From contig JAHHIG010000024.1 of assembly GCA_019358895.1 (NCBI GenBank), forward strand, positions 1 to 64,000: a DNA stretch of 64,000 nucleotides, in the 5' to 3' direction. Source of the stretch: Tildeniella nuda ZEHNDER 1965/U140. Its GTDB lineage: Bacteria > Cyanobacteriota > Cyanobacteriia > Leptolyngbyales > Leptolyngbyaceae. This document shows positions 18,613-29,001 of this stretch, in pieces. The first letter of the stretch is position 1, and each line of letters starts with the position of its first letter. The notes under the pieces are model-generated. The model saw only the letters and a list, made by a program, of their open reading frames with translations. It ran no database searches and was not told the DNA's origin. The position numbers and the translations under genes were made by a program.

Positions 18613-18988
18613 TCATCCGTCACCCGTTGCATGGTTCAGATTAATTGAATCAATCCTGCTGTGATACAGCGAACTCCTGTTCTGACGCGTAGATGCACTT
18701 CCCACATGCTAGTTTCTCTAGCAATCTTTTTGTATGCCCTGGTAGTGATTTCTGGTTAAGCCGCCCTTGTCACCCCGTACGATTCTCATGTCTCTGTCAA
18801 ATGCAGGCATAATAGTGTAGTCGCATACTCTTTAAAGTAGCCCAACTGCATCTAATACTGACTCGCCAAACACTCTGGTTAAATTTTAGCCTGTTAGATT
18901 TGTGTCATTTCAGCGGTTGGCGTTTATAACGGTATCGCATACGCTTACAGCAAAGCACTATTCTTTCCGCTTGGAGTTTCCCCTAGTC
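18613..18988. other. Gap upstream of nrdR
   Basis: About 375 bases. There is no recognisable gene; psbB/psbT, which precede nrdR in some cyanobacteria, are not here. It probably holds the nrdR promoter, but no consensus is clear enough to call. Confidence 0.4.
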
Positions 18989-19510
18989 ATGCGGTGTCCC
19001 TTCTGCCAATATACTGATAACCGTGTTCTTGAATCGCGCTCAGCAGAAGCGGGTCAGAGTGTGCGGCGGCGGCGGGAGTGTCTTCGCTGTGAACGTCGCT
19101 TCACGACGTATGAGCGCATCGAATATGTCCCCATCACCGTCATCAAGCGGGATGGCGATCGTGAATCCTTCGATCGCTTCAAGCTTTTGCGCGGCATCGT
19201 ACGAGCGTGTGAAAAGACGGGCATCTCTTCTGTACAGCTCGAAAATTTAGTGGATGAAATCGAGGCAGAATTGCAGCAGCGGGCAGTCCGCGAAGTCAAC
19301 AGCTACGAGATCGGTGAATTGGTGCTCCAAAGTTTGCGAAACCTGAATGAAGTTGCTTACATTCGGTTCGCCTCGGTCTATCGCAAATTCCAGGGTATCC
19401 GTGATTTTGTTGACACCCTTAATCATCTCCGTAGCGACACAAGTCCGATGTTGGCAGACGCGAACCCGCTTGAAAGCACTGATGATGCGTCCGTGCTCGC
19501 TTCGTCATAA
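18989..19510 (+). CDS. nrdR: Transcriptional repressor NrdR
   Basis: A protein of 173 residues that represses ribonucleotide reductase genes by binding NrdR boxes in response to ATP/dATP. The N-terminal zinc ribbon is clear ([17 protein letters not shown] and [13 protein letters not shown]), followed by the ATP-cone ([20 protein letters not shown]). The ATG at 18989 starts exactly at the conserved MRCPFC. The C-terminal 20 residues extend beyond the usual end. No ribonucleotide reductase gene is nearby. It precedes rpsA in the same direction, 468 bases away. Confidence 0.96.
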   Translation: MRCPFCQYTDNRVLESRSAEAGQSVRRRRECLRCERRFTTYERIEYVPITVIKRDGDRESFDRFKLLRGIVRACEKTGISSVQLENLVDEIEAELQQRAVREVNSYEIGELVLQSLRNLNEVAYIRFASVYRKFQGIRDFVDTLNHLRSDTSPMLADANPLESTDDASVLASS

Positions 19511-19978
19511 ACATTTACACTATGCCGCCCGATCGCTGACGACCGCAGGCTATGCCATTTCTGTTTGCTGTGGAAAGCTATGGACAGTCGGTTGAAACGT
19601 GCTTGCTGCTCATGCAACCCTTGCTCTGATTCGCTATGCTTAAGACGATTAACTAAACACTATCGACTTTTTTTAGTTGGGTTACGCTTGGCACAGTCAA
19701 GCGATGCAACGCATCTAGTCCACGACCCTATGAAGCGGATGCTGTTCGGCGCTCCATCTTTTTGCCCCGCATCTGCAGCAAGGTTGCATCAATTAGCAAA
19801 GAGTACGTGAAGTAACCTGACATGAGTTATTATGGTTCTTCTGAGCTACTAATTTGTCCAAATTTAGCTCTCCTACCATTTACTGGAGGAGACGTGGGTG
19901 TAGGCAGCACAATCCAATGTGCGTATACATCGACAGGAGGCAAAATTTTACGGAGATAACTACCAGGAAACGATTCGC
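19511..19978. other. Gap before rpsA
   Basis: About 470 bases. No domain-bearing ORF is seen. The region near 19880-19960 has several GGAG/AGGAGG stretches ahead of the rpsA start, so it is probably an rpsA leader. I see no canonical regulatory RNA fold. Confidence 0.4.
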
Positions 19979-20947
19979 ATGGTCAATCAGGAAACGACAG
20001 AAATAGATGTTGGCTTTACCCACGAGGATTTTGCTGCCCTACTCGATAAGTACGACTATCACTTCAGCCCAGGTGATGTGGTCGCTGGCACGGTGTTTAG
20101 TCTTGAGCCAAGGGGCGCACTGATTGACATTGGCGCAAAAACGGCTGCCTATATCCCCATTCAGGAGATGTCAATCAATCGAATTGATGGTCCTGAAGAG
20201 GTATTACAGTCCAACGAAACGCGCGAGTTTTTCATCCTTGCTGACGAGAACGAGGATGGACAGCTTACTCTATCGATCCGACGCATTGAGTACATGCGTG
20301 CTTGGGAGCGGGTACGCCAGCTTCAGGCAGAAGATGCGACGGTTCGCTCTGGTGTCTTTGCTACCAATCGTGGTGGTGCATTGGTGCGGATTGAGGGCTT
20401 GCGTGGCTTTATTCCTGGCTCCCACATTAGCACCCGCAAACCGAAGGAAGATTTGGTTGGCGAAGATCTGCCACTGAAGTTTCTGGAAGTCGATGAAGAA
20501 CGGAATCGACTGGTACTGAGCCACCGTCGAGCGCTGGTTGAGCGTAAGATGAACCGCCTGGAAGTCGGCGAAGTGGTGATTGGTACTGTTCGCGGGATCA
20601 AGCCTTATGGTGCCTTTATCGATATTGGGGGAGTCAGTGGTCTGCTTCACATCTCTGAAATTTCTCACGATCACATTGATACGCCTCACAGCGTGTTCAA
20701 CGTGAATGATGAGGTAAAAGTGATGATCATTGATTTGGACGCAGAACGTGGTCGAATTTCACTGTCTACCAAGCAACTGGAACCCGAACCTGGTGACATG
20801 GTGAAGAATCCTCAGGTTGTCTATGACAAGGCAGAGGAGATGGCGGCTAAATACCGCGAGCAGGTGCTTGCAGCTCAACAGCAGCAGGCGATCGCTGTGA
20901 CGATTCCAGAAGCCGAATTAGAGGAATTGCCGTCTGCTGCTGAATGA
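19979..20947 (+). CDS. rpsA: 30S ribosomal protein S1
   Basis: A ribosomal protein of 322 residues that binds mRNA on the small subunit. It has the short cyanobacterial/plastid form with three S1 domains: FSPGDVVAGTVFSLEPRGALIDIGAKTAAYIP, VRSGVFATNRGGALVRIEGLRGFIPGS, and VGEVVIGTVRGIKPYGAFIDIGGVSGLLHIS (each abbreviated in sense here by its start). The C-terminal tail is Glu/Gln-rich. The ATG at 19979 (MVNQETTEIDVG) matches the usual family N-terminus and has AGGAAA upstream. An in-frame extension to 19919 is possible but is not supported by family length. Confidence 0.95.
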   Translation: MVNQETTEIDVGFTHEDFAALLDKYDYHFSPGDVVAGTVFSLEPRGALIDIGAKTAAYIPIQEMSINRIDGPEEVLQSNETREFFILADENEDGQLTLSIRRIEYMRAWERVRQLQAEDATVRSGVFATNRGGALVRIEGLRGFIPGSHISTRKPKEDLVGEDLPLKFLEVDEERNRLVLSHRRALVERKMNRLEVGEVVIGTVRGIKPYGAFIDIGGVSGLLHISEISHDHIDTPHSVFNVNDEVKVMIIDLDAERGRISLSTKQLEPEPGDMVKNPQVVYDKAEEMAAKYREQVLAAQQQQAIAVTIPEAELEELPSAAE

Positions 20948-20978
20948 TTCAGAGTGCGGCGTTCCAGGTAAATTGCAG

Positions 20979-21034
20979 GTGACAGGCAGCGGTGCCTGTC
21001 ACTACCAGAGAGGAGGGTAACCCCCTCTTTTTTT
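20979..21034 (+). terminator. Double hairpin terminator after rpsA
   Basis: GTGACAGGCA/TGCCTGTCAC forms a perfect 10-bp stem with a GCGG loop (20979-21002). It is followed by a second hairpin (AGAGGAGGG...CCCCTCT) that ends in seven T. This separates rpsA from the HAD hydrolase. Confidence 0.85.
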
Positions 21035-21072
21035 GTACCCCTCTTCTTTGTTCTCTTACATGGAGTATTCCT

Positions 21073-21816
21073 TTGGCGACCATTCAGTGCGGCAAAATTC
21101 AATTCCAGTTAATTCAGGGAGTACTGTTCGACAAAGACGGTACACTGGCAGATTCTCAGGCATTCTTGCGGCACCTGGGGCAGAGACGATCGCGCTTGAT
21201 TGATGCCCAAGTTCCCGGAGTGCAAGAGCCACTGCTGATGGCATTTGGGCTGGATGGGGATCAACTGAATCCAGCAGGGCTATTGGCACTGGGAACTCGG
21301 TATGAAAACGAAATCGCAGCGGCAGCGTATGTGGCAGAGACAGGGCGCGATTGGGTCACGTCGCTGAGCCTGGTGCGATCGTCCTTTGCAGAAGCAGACA
21401 AAGTGTTTCAGCGCAAAGCAGACAACACACCGTTGTTTGAGGGCGCACGCGAAGTCCTACAATCGCTTGTAGCGGCTGGCATTAAAGTGGGCATTGTGTC
21501 TGCTGATACAACCGCCAATGTCGAGGATTTTGTGGCACGCTATGAGCTTGAAGCGTGTATTCAGGTCGCCCTGGGGATCGATCGTGGACCTGGCAAACCC
21601 GACCCAACGATCTTTCAGCAGGCTTGCGTAGCCTTGGGGGTTGCACCCGAACGGGTGCTGGCGATCGGTGATTCTGTAGCTGATATTGAAATGGCAAAAG
21701 CGGCAAACGCAGCAGGCTGCGTAGCGGTTACATGGGGATGGACACAGCCTCCGCAGCTCGCTCAAGCAGATGCCTTAATCGCACACTTTGCAGAAATGCA
21801 GATCCTCGATCGCTAG
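21073..21816 (+). CDS. HAD-family hydrolase (phosphoglycolate-phosphatase type)
   Basis: A cytosolic phosphatase-like protein of about 247 residues. HAD motif I is GVLFDKDGTLADS, motif II is VGIVSADTT, the motif III lysine is in GPGKPDP, and motif IV is VLAIGDSVADIEMA. The C1 cap lies between motifs I and II. The substrate is unknown; phosphoglycolate and other small phosphomonoesters are typical for relatives. The TTG at 21073 is chosen because GGAG lies seven bases upstream and the frame upstream runs into the rpsA terminator. Confidence 0.85.
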   Translation: MATIQCGKIQFQLIQGVLFDKDGTLADSQAFLRHLGQRRSRLIDAQVPGVQEPLLMAFGLDGDQLNPAGLLALGTRYENEIAAAAYVAETGRDWVTSLSLVRSSFAEADKVFQRKADNTPLFEGAREVLQSLVAAGIKVGIVSADTTANVEDFVARYELEACIQVALGIDRGPGKPDPTIFQQACVALGVAPERVLAIGDSVADIEMAKAANAAGCVAVTWGWTQPPQLAQADALIAHFAEMQILDR

Positions 21817-22078
21817 GTTCAATCACGATAGAACTTGCGTAGAAGCGATCCCCAACTCCGGTTGACGCACCCCTTCTCTAAAAAAGGGAGCTTTAAACGC
21901 ACTTTCACTCGTTGTTACAATTCCTACTTGACTGTGCGAGTTTTCCCCGTCAAGGACAGATGCTATAATCTGCTGAACTTACTGCAAACTTCACACGACT
22001 TAGCACAACTTCTACAAGTTGACTATCTATGGTCAGCTTATAGTCATCTTATAGTCGTTCGCCAGAGAGGATTGACGC

Positions 22079-23338
22079 TTGTCCCGACGCTATCTTTTTA
22101 CTTCTGAGTCCGTTACCGAAGGACACCCCGACAAGATTTGCGACCAGATTTCAGACACAATCTTAGATGCTCTTTTGGCACAAGACCCTAAAAGTCGGGT
22201 TGCGGCTGAAGTCGTTGTCAATACAGGTCTCGTGTTGATTACTGGCGAAATCAGCTCTAACGCTAAGGTAAATTACATTGACTTAGCTCGGCAAAAGATC
22301 GCTGAGATTGGCTATTCTGGCACTGATAGCGGCTTCTCAGCCAATAGCTGTGCTGTCTTGATCGCACTGGATGCCCAATCGCCCGATATTGCTCAAGGTG
22401 TTGATGCTGCTCACGAAACCCGCGAACAGGCAAGCGACGAAGATCTTGACCTGATTGGCGCTGGCGATCAGGGGATCATGTTTGGGTTTGCCTGCAACGA
22501 AACACCTGAGTTGATGCCGTTGCCGATTTCTTTAGCGCACCGGGTTTCACGTCGGTTGGCAACCGTTCGCAAAACGGGGCAACTTCCTTACCTCCGTCCT
22601 GATGGTAAAACTCAGGTAACCGTTTTATACGAAGACAACCAACCGATCGGCATTGATACGATTCTTGTCTCGACTCAGCACACAGCAACGATCGGCGACC
22701 TTACAGATGAAGCAGCCGTCCAAGCGAAGATTAAAGAGGATTTGTGGTCGTTGGTCGTGCAGCCTGTCTTTAGGGATATCGACTTGAAGCCCGATAGCAG
22801 CACTCGCTTTCTTGTCAATCCAACGGGTAAATTTGTCGTTGGCGGTCCTCAGGGTGATTCGGGGCTAACAGGACGAAAGATCATCGTCGATACGTACGGT
22901 GGGTATTCCCGACACGGTGGCGGTGCTTTTTCAGGCAAAGATCCGACAAAGGTCGATCGCAGCGCTGCCTATGCTAGCCGCTATGTCGCCAAAAATGTTG
23001 TCGCCGCTGGCTTGGCTGATCGCTGTGAAGTGCAGCTTAGCTATGCGATCGGGGTCGCACGTCCAGTCAGTATCATGATTGACACCTTTGGGACAGGTAG
23101 AATCAGCGACGATCGCTTGCTAGAGCTGGTCAAAGAGCATTTTGAGCTTCGCCCCGCTGGTATCATTCAAGCCTTCAATCTGTGCCATCTTCCAGGAGAA
23201 CGCAATGGTCGCTTCTACCAGGACGTTGCAGCCTATGGTCACATGGGTCGCACCGACCTGGATCTGCCCTGGGAACAGCTTGATAAAGCACCACTGTTGC
23301 AAGCCGCTCTATCAGAGTCACTGTCGCTGAAGCATTAA
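22079..23338 (+). CDS. metK: S-adenosylmethionine synthetase
   Basis: An enzyme of 419 residues making S-adenosylmethionine from methionine and ATP. Signature motifs are [17 protein letters not shown] near the N-terminus, [10 protein letters not shown] (residues about 128-137), and [19 protein letters not shown]. The start is a TTG at 22079 with AGAGAGGA upstream; it matches the conserved [12 protein letters not shown], so this non-ATG start is likely real. Upstream, AGCTTATAGTCATCTTATAGTCG contains a short direct repeat. Length is normal. Confidence 0.97.
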   Translation: MSRRYLFTSESVTEGHPDKICDQISDTILDALLAQDPKSRVAAEVVVNTGLVLITGEISSNAKVNYIDLARQKIAEIGYSGTDSGFSANSCAVLIALDAQSPDIAQGVDAAHETREQASDEDLDLIGAGDQGIMFGFACNETPELMPLPISLAHRVSRRLATVRKTGQLPYLRPDGKTQVTVLYEDNQPIGIDTILVSTQHTATIGDLTDEAAVQAKIKEDLWSLVVQPVFRDIDLKPDSSTRFLVNPTGKFVVGGPQGDSGLTGRKIIVDTYGGYSRHGGGAFSGKDPTKVDRSAAYASRYVAKNVVAAGLADRCEVQLSYAIGVARPVSIMIDTFGTGRISDDRLLELVKEHFELRPAGIIQAFNLCHLPGERNGRFYQDVAAYGHMGRTDLDLPWEQLDKAPLLQAALSESLSLKH

Positions 23339-23382
23339 GCGTCATCGCTATGACGCGGTTGATTGTGAATAGGACTTTTTCT

Positions 23383-23411
23383 AGCGGCTGGCGGGATCAG
23401 CCGCTTTTTTG
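23383..23411 (+). terminator. Rho-independent terminator of metK
   Basis: AGCGGCTG/CAGCCGCT forms an 8-bp perfect stem with a GCGGGAT loop and is followed by six T, 45 bases after the metK stop. Confidence 0.9.
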
Positions 23412-23748
23412 ATGAACTGCCTTTGAGCTGAAGAGTGTTAGACAGAGGCATCAACTATTGGCGCATACAGTCTCGGCTGACTGAGAGCCGATCGTTGCGT
23501 CAGTAGCGGAAATACGTATACGCTTTATTTATAAGGTTTTCTTGGCACTGTGTACTACATTTGCAATGCACACCAGAGACTTTTTAAGCTGATCGGCATT
23601 CAAATCTGCATCATCCTTTTGCCTTCTGCCCTCTGCCCTCTGCCTTCTGCCTTAGAGCAATCGACTTAACTTAGAGGCTCATTAGCTTACTGCCTAATGG
23701 CTTTTCAGGTAGCCTTTCAGCACTGACCTTTTTTCTCTAACCGTTCTT
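23412..23748. repeat. Gap with CCTTCTG/CCCTCTG heptamers
   Basis: At 23620-23652 the sequence is a short array of CCTTCTG and CCCTCTG units. The remainder of the 337-base gap shows no gene. Confidence 0.6.
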
Positions 23749-24984
23749 ATGCCGTCTGATCCGTTATCTATTGTTGTGATTGGCGGTGGGGCTGCTGGCT
23801 TTTTTGGAGCGATCGCCTGTGCCAGTCGGTATCCTGACAGTCGGGTGACGCTGCTCGAAGCTGCCCGTCAGCCCCTTGCTAAAGTGCGTGTTTCGGGGGG
23901 TGGACGCTGCAATGTTACTCATGCCTGTTTTGATCCAGCGCTTTTGGTGCAGCATTACCCTAGAGGTGGCAAGGCGTTGCGGAGCGCCTTCAGTCGGTTT
24001 CAACCACGCGATACAGTGGGGTGGTTTGAGTCTTGCGGTGTCAAGCTCAAAACCGAGGCAGACGGGCGCATGTTTCCGGTCACTGATGACTCGGCAACGA
24101 TCGTTGATTGTTTGATGCAGACCGCGAAAGCTATGGGTGTCAAGCTTTGGCAGGGCGCGGCTGTGAAAGCAGTGTCCCGCAAGGAGGATCGCTTTTGTGT
24201 AGAGGTCAAAGCCTCAGATGTATTGACGTGCGATCGCCTCCTCCTTGCGACTGGCAGCAGCCCCCAGGGCTATGCGATCGCCCGCAGCTTCGGGCACACG
24301 ATCGAACCACCCGTGCCGTCTCTCTTTACCTTTAACATCAGTGATGAGCGCTTGCGGGATTTGGCGGGAGTCTCTGTGACGAGCGCCCATCTGCGCCTGC
24401 AAACAGGTGAAAAAAGTTACTTAGAGCAAACAGGTCCACTTTTAGTCACGCATTGGGGCATGAGCGGTCCATCTGTCCTCAAGCTTTCTGCCTGGGGAGC
24501 CAGAGCGTTGCATGACAGCCACTATCAAGCAACATTGATGGTTAACTGGTTGCCACAGTCCAATCCAGAAGCACTCCGCCAGCAGCTTTTAGCAGTGAAG
24601 TCGCAACTGCCCAGACGAGCGATCGCTACGAGTTGTCCGGTGCTCATCCCGCGTCGCCTTTGGGAGCACCTCACACGTTACGCTGGTATCGCTGCGGAAA
24701 CCCGTTGGGCAGAACTTTCCAACAAGACGCTGAACCAACTGATCCAGGAATTGACGCGTGGAGAGTACACCATCAGCGGCAAAAGTGCGTTTAAGGAAGA
24801 GTTTGTCACCTGTGGCGGGGTGAACCTCAAGGAAATAGACTTCAAAACGATGGAGAGCCGCTGCTGCACCGGACTACACCTTGCAGGCGAAATTCTGGAT
24901 ATCGACGGCGTGACGGGCGGCTTCAACTTCCAAAGCGCCTGGACAACGGGTTGGATCGCTGGGCAGGCGATGGGATCGCTTTAA
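23749..24984 (+). CDS. Flavoprotein of the HI0933/YhiN family
   Basis: A predicted FAD-dependent oxidoreductase of 411 residues. The dinucleotide-binding motif VVIGGGAAGFFGAIACA is at the N-terminus, followed by the family signature KVRVSGGGRCNVTH near residue 45. The C-terminal FAD-contacting block is HLAGEILDIDGVTGGFNFQ. The family has no firmly established substrate. It is convergent with a small DUF3096 gene, 11 bases apart. Confidence 0.9.
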   Translation: MPSDPLSIVVIGGGAAGFFGAIACASRYPDSRVTLLEAARQPLAKVRVSGGGRCNVTHACFDPALLVQHYPRGGKALRSAFSRFQPRDTVGWFESCGVKLKTEADGRMFPVTDDSATIVDCLMQTAKAMGVKLWQGAAVKAVSRKEDRFCVEVKASDVLTCDRLLLATGSSPQGYAIARSFGHTIEPPVPSLFTFNISDERLRDLAGVSVTSAHLRLQTGEKSYLEQTGPLLVTHWGMSGPSVLKLSAWGARALHDSHYQATLMVNWLPQSNPEALRQQLLAVKSQLPRRAIATSCPVLIPRRLWEHLTRYAGIAAETRWAELSNKTLNQLIQELTRGEYTISGKSAFKEEFVTCGGVNLKEIDFKTMESRCCTGLHLAGEILDIDGVTGGFNFQSAWTTGWIAGQAMGSL

Positions 24985-24995
24985 GTGGGATCACA

Positions 24996-25211
24996 TTAAA
25001 TCCTCAGATTGAACACTTGTACTAAACCAGTCAGGATGAGGTAGATCGCCACGATAAGGTTGAGCAGACGGGGAATTGCCAGGATCAGAATGCCTGCAAT
25101 GAGCGCAACGATACCACTGAGCCGAAAATTGATCTGCACATCAGCAGCTTGTTGAGCCAGAAAAAGGTGTTGATCTAAGAAGTGTTGCGCCAGAAAGAGG
25201 TAGTTGAACAC
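24996..25211 (-). CDS. DUF3096 small membrane protein
   Basis: A protein of 71 residues. The C-terminal 45 residues match the DUF3096 pattern: FRLSGIVALIAGILILAIPR followed by a second hydrophobic segment (LIVAIYLILTGLVQVF), so two membrane helices are predicted. The N-terminal 25 residues are unusual, with repeated FLAQ/FLDQ. The start is GTG at 25211 with AAGGAAA upstream. Function is unknown. Confidence 0.75.
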   Translation of the reverse strand: MFNYLFLAQHFLDQHLFLAQQAADVQINFRLSGIVALIAGILILAIPRLLNLIVAIYLILTGLVQVFNLRI

Positions 25212-25308
25212 GACAGTTTCCTTGCTGTAAGGGGGTTAGAGGCGAGCGTTGCACTTACAATACTGCGATGACAGCATGACAGGATGTATCCAAAGAAGGA
25301 AAGCGGTT

Positions 25309-26067
25309 TCAAAGAAACCATTCTCGTTCTAGTGCCTCAATGACTTGTAAACCGCGTGGGTCACCAACTTTGAGCAGAGCGGCTTTGGCATCTTCTCGCA
25401 CACCCAGTTCGCCATCTTCAGCAAACACTTCTAAGAGTGCGTCGATCGTCGTGCCATACACAACATTGGACGGCAACTCACGGCAAAGTTGTCCCAGTGC
25501 CCAGGCGCAATTGCTTCGCACAGCAGCAACCGGATCTTGCCGGACTGAACCAATCAACGGCGGAATGGCTGCAACGACCGCTTCGTAGCTCACAGATGCC
25601 ATTTGTGCAAGGGAACTCGCTGCCCACAGCCGCACTGCCGAAATATCCGTTTTGAGTGCCTCAATCAAGGTTGGCAAGGCACGTCGATCGCGACAATTGC
25701 CCAATGCCCACACAACGCCCTTACGAACATAGCCATTCCAGTCGTCGTTGAAGCGGGTGACTAATGGCTCGACGGCATCCCGACTCGGATTACGTCCCAG
25801 AGCGTAGGCAGCACTCACGCGCACCAGCGGACAGGGATCAGTCAAAAGTTGAATCAGGCGGGGCACCGCACGATCATCCTGAAGCTCACAAAATGCCCGT
25901 GTTGCCAGCATCCGCTGATTAGTATCGGTTGCCTCTAACAGCCGCAACATTTCGTCCGGATCAGGCTTTGGCTCTTCTGACCCAGCATCAACAGGTTCCA
26001 TATGATCCAGAGGACTCTCCAGATCACCCTCAAAGTCAAGGACACTCAGGTCATCGTCATCATACAT
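25309..26067 (-). CDS. HEAT-repeat protein
   Basis: A protein of 252 residues. An acidic N-terminus (MYDDDDLSVLDFEGDLE) is followed by about five HEAT/PBS-lyase-like repeats, for example RAVPRLIQLLTDPCPLVRVS and RRALPTLIEALKTDISAVRL. Related proteins include phycobilin lyases, but a lyase function cannot be claimed because the acidic form looks more like a general scaffold. Function is unknown. It starts with ATG at 26067. Confidence 0.8.
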   Translation of the reverse strand: MYDDDDLSVLDFEGDLESPLDHMEPVDAGSEEPKPDPDEMLRLLEATDTNQRMLATRAFCELQDDRAVPRLIQLLTDPCPLVRVSAAYALGRNPSRDAVEPLVTRFNDDWNGYVRKGVVWALGNCRDRRALPTLIEALKTDISAVRLWAASSLAQMASVSYEAVVAAIPPLIGSVRQDPVAAVRSNCAWALGQLCRELPSNVVYGTTIDALLEVFAEDGELGVREDAKAALLKVGDPRGLQVIEALEREWFL

Positions 26068-26204
26068 ATCTGTAACTTTACCCTACCAAGCGCACCTCGC
26101 TAAGGCACGATCGCTGACTTTTCCTGTCATGCCACAGCAGCAGCCACAAGCACCCCCATGCATAGCTGTCCCACGGAACTGAGGATATTAGGTCAAAGCA
26201 AGTA

Positions 26205-26296
26205 TGCGTATAGTACCTCTACTCCCCACTCCCCACTCCCGACTCCCTACTCCCGACTCCCTACTCTCCACTCCCTACTCTCCACTCCCCATACCC
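26205..26296. repeat. CTCCCCA/CTCCCGA/CTCCCTA heptamer array
   Basis: A dense array of ACTCCCC, ACTCCCG, ACTCCCT and ACTCTCC units lies just downstream of ppsA. It runs into the last codons of ppsA, so the ppsA C-terminus GMGSGE is partly encoded by repeat sequence. Confidence 0.8.
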
Positions 26297-28722
26297 CTCT
26301 CCGCCTCCGCGATCGCCAGTATTGTCTTCAGCACCGAATCGGGATTGAGGCTAATCGAGTCGATGCCCTGCTCGACCAGAAAGCTTGCGAAGTCGGGGTA
26401 ATCGCTGGGTGCTTGTCCGCAAATGCCGATTTTACGATCGCGTTTTTTGGCGATCGCAATGACATGCTCGATCATGCGTTTCACAGCGAGATTGCGTTCA
26501 TCAAACAGGTGGGCAACGAGGGCAGAATCGCGGTCTAAACCGAGTGTCAGTTGGGTCAGATCATTGGAGCCGATCGAAAAGCCGTCAAACACATCACAAA
26601 ACTCATCGGCGAGCCACACATTGCTGGGCAGTTCGCACATCACGTAGACCTGCAAGCCGTTTTCGCCCTGCACCAAGCCATGTTGCGCCATTTCAGCCAG
26701 CACCTTACGTCCTTCATCCGGTGTGCGGCAGAAGGGCACCATGAGAATCACGTTGGTCAAACCCATCTCATCACGGACGCGCTTCATTGCCTGACACTCA
26801 AGGGCAAACGCAGCCCGGTAGCGATCGTCGTAGTAGCGAGAGGCACCGCGCCAGCCCAGCATCGGATTGTCTTCTTTGGGTTCAAATTGACTACCACCCA
26901 AAAGATCGCTGTATTCGTTGGTCTTGAAATCTGACAGGCGAATGGTGACAGGTTTGGGATAAAAGGCAGCGGCGATCGCGCCAACACCCTGAGCCAACTG
27001 ATCGACAAAATACTCTGGTTTGCTACTGTAGAGCCGAGTTAACTGCTCTAACTCTGCTTTGACGGCTGCGTCTAACGTGTCGAAATGAAGCAACGCCAGC
27101 GGATGTGCTTGAATCTGGTTAGCAATGATGAACTCTTGACGTGCCAGCCCCACTCCATCATTGGGAATTGCCGCCAGTCGGAAGGCTTCCTCTGGATTGC
27201 CCACATTCATCATGACTTGTGTGCGGGTACGAGGGAGCGTATCAAGCGCCAGTTCGTTGACTTCGTAGGGCAGCAATCCGGCATAGACACGTCCTTCTTC
27301 GCCTTCGCAGCAGGAAACCGTGATCGCCTGCCCTGGTTTCAGCACGTCGGTTGCGTTAGTACAACCCACGATCGCCGGAATGCCCAACTCTCTAGCAATG
27401 ATGGCAGCGTGACAGGTACGACCACCCTGATTGGTGACGATCGCGCTGGCTCGTTTCATAATCGGCTCCCAGTCGGGATCGGTGCGGCTGGTGACAAGCA
27501 CTTCGCCTGCCTGAAACTCGTTGATGTCCTCTGGTTCCCAAATGACTCTGGCGCTACCCTGCCCGATCGCCTCACCCACACTGCGACCCGTGATCAAAAC
27601 CTCGCTGTGCTCTTGAAGATGATAGGTGCGAAGAATATTGCGCGTTTTCTGCGAATGAACGGTTTCAGGACGTGCCTGCACAATAAAGAGCTGATTGGTG
27701 AGACCATCCTTCGCCCACTCAATATCCATCGGTGTGTCTGTGCCGTGAAGCTGGGAGTAGTGATCTTCAATCAGGCACGCCCATTGTGCCAGTTGCAGCA
27801 CCTCGGTATCCGTAATGGCAAACCGCTGGCGATCGCTGGCTTTGACGGGCACGTTTTTGGTAAGTTTCGTACCGCCTTCGTCGTAAACCATCTTGATTTC
27901 TTTTGTGCCCACTCGCTTTTTCACGATCGGGCGAAAGCCTTGCTTCAACGTGGGCTTAAACACCAGAAACTCATCAGGATTGACCGCTCCCTGCACCACC
28001 GTTTCGCCCAATCCATAAGCAGCCGTAACCAACGCCACATCTTTGAAACCTGTTTCGGTGTCGATCGAAAACATCACACCCGATGCTGCCAGATCCGATC
28101 GCACCATTTTCTGGACACCAACTGACAACGCCACTTCAAAGTGATCAAAGCCTTTGGTTTGACGGTAAGAAATCGCGCGATCGGTGAAAACAGAGGCAAA
28201 GCACTTGTGGCACGACTCAATGACACCCCGTAACCCGTGAACATTGAGATAGGTTTCTTGCTGTCCGGCAAAGCTGGCATCGGGAAGATCTTCGGCTGTA
28301 GCGCTGGAACGCACGGCAACATCGGTATCCGCACCGTATTCCTGGCAGAGGGTTGCGTAGGCTGTGGCGATCGCATCTTGAAAAGCTTGAGGAAATGGCG
28401 TTTGCAGGATCAAACGGCGAGCTTGCTTGCCCACTTTCTGCAAGCTGTCCATGTCATCTACGTCTAGCGTTGCGAACAGCGATCGTAACTGTGCTTCCAA
28501 TCCTGCTGCGGCAATAAAGTGACGGTAAGCAAAAGCAGTCGTCGCAAAGCCATTCGGCACGTGAATACCCTGCCTGACAAGCTGTTGTAGCATTTCGCCC
28601 AGAGAGGCATTCTTACCACCCACTACCGACACGTCACCCATGCCCACCTGATCCAAGCGACACACGAACGCATGGTCATTTTTCGGCTGCTGACTTCTTT
28701 CGAGATGAATCGTGGTGCTCAT
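26275..28722 (-). CDS. ppsA: Phosphoenolpyruvate synthase
   Basis: An enzyme of 815 residues that converts pyruvate and ATP to phosphoenolpyruvate, AMP and phosphate. The N-terminal ATP-grasp-like domain starts at VGGKNASLGEMLQQL and contains VRSSATAEDLPDASFAGQQE. The swivelling domain has the phospho-histidine loop GGRTCHAAIIARELGIPAIV. The C-terminal TIM-barrel has MVPFCRTPDEG, SNDLTQLTLGLDRDS and GICGQAPSDYPDF. The ATG at 28722 has AAGGGA upstream. Heptamer repeats touch both ends of the gene. Confidence 0.95.
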   Translation of the reverse strand: MSTTIHLERSQQPKNDHAFVCRLDQVGMGDVSVVGGKNASLGEMLQQLVRQGIHVPNGFATTAFAYRHFIAAAGLEAQLRSLFATLDVDDMDSLQKVGKQARRLILQTPFPQAFQDAIATAYATLCQEYGADTDVAVRSSATAEDLPDASFAGQQETYLNVHGLRGVIESCHKCFASVFTDRAISYRQTKGFDHFEVALSVGVQKMVRSDLAASGVMFSIDTETGFKDVALVTAAYGLGETVVQGAVNPDEFLVFKPTLKQGFRPIVKKRVGTKEIKMVYDEGGTKLTKNVPVKASDRQRFAITDTEVLQLAQWACLIEDHYSQLHGTDTPMDIEWAKDGLTNQLFIVQARPETVHSQKTRNILRTYHLQEHSEVLITGRSVGEAIGQGSARVIWEPEDINEFQAGEVLVTSRTDPDWEPIMKRASAIVTNQGGRTCHAAIIARELGIPAIVGCTNATDVLKPGQAITVSCCEGEEGRVYAGLLPYEVNELALDTLPRTRTQVMMNVGNPEEAFRLAAIPNDGVGLARQEFIIANQIQAHPLALLHFDTLDAAVKAELEQLTRLYSSKPEYFVDQLAQGVGAIAAAFYPKPVTIRLSDFKTNEYSDLLGGSQFEPKEDNPMLGWRGASRYYDDRYRAAFALECQAMKRVRDEMGLTNVILMVPFCRTPDEGRKVLAEMAQHGLVQGENGLQVYVMCELPSNVWLADEFCDVFDGFSIGSNDLTQLTLGLDRDSALVAHLFDERNLAVKRMIEHVIAIAKKRDRKIGICGQAPSDYPDFASFLVEQGIDSISLNPDSVLKTILAIAEAERGMGSGE

Positions 28723-28745
28723 GATAGAGATTCCCTTTAAGAATT

Positions 28746-28789
<44 letters not shown>

Positions 28790-29001
28790 GAGAAAAGCTG
28801 ATAGCCCATACCAGGATGTTTCTCATAATGCAACGATCGTTGCCCTCTCTCTGTTGTAGACACACGATCGAGAAATGTGTGCTCAGAACAACATTTTGTA
28901 AGATTGGATACTTTTTGCCATCACCCTTCAGTTGTGACCAGGTAATGTTCTAACGCTGTTGTGTCTTCTCGTAGAAGCGTCACCTGTAGTGCTTCTACAG
29001 G

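Noticed and set aside
27085-28125. 346-codon plus-strand ORF antisense to ppsA
   Set aside because: PpsA motifs are intact on the minus strand across the whole interval; the plus frame has no recognisable domain.
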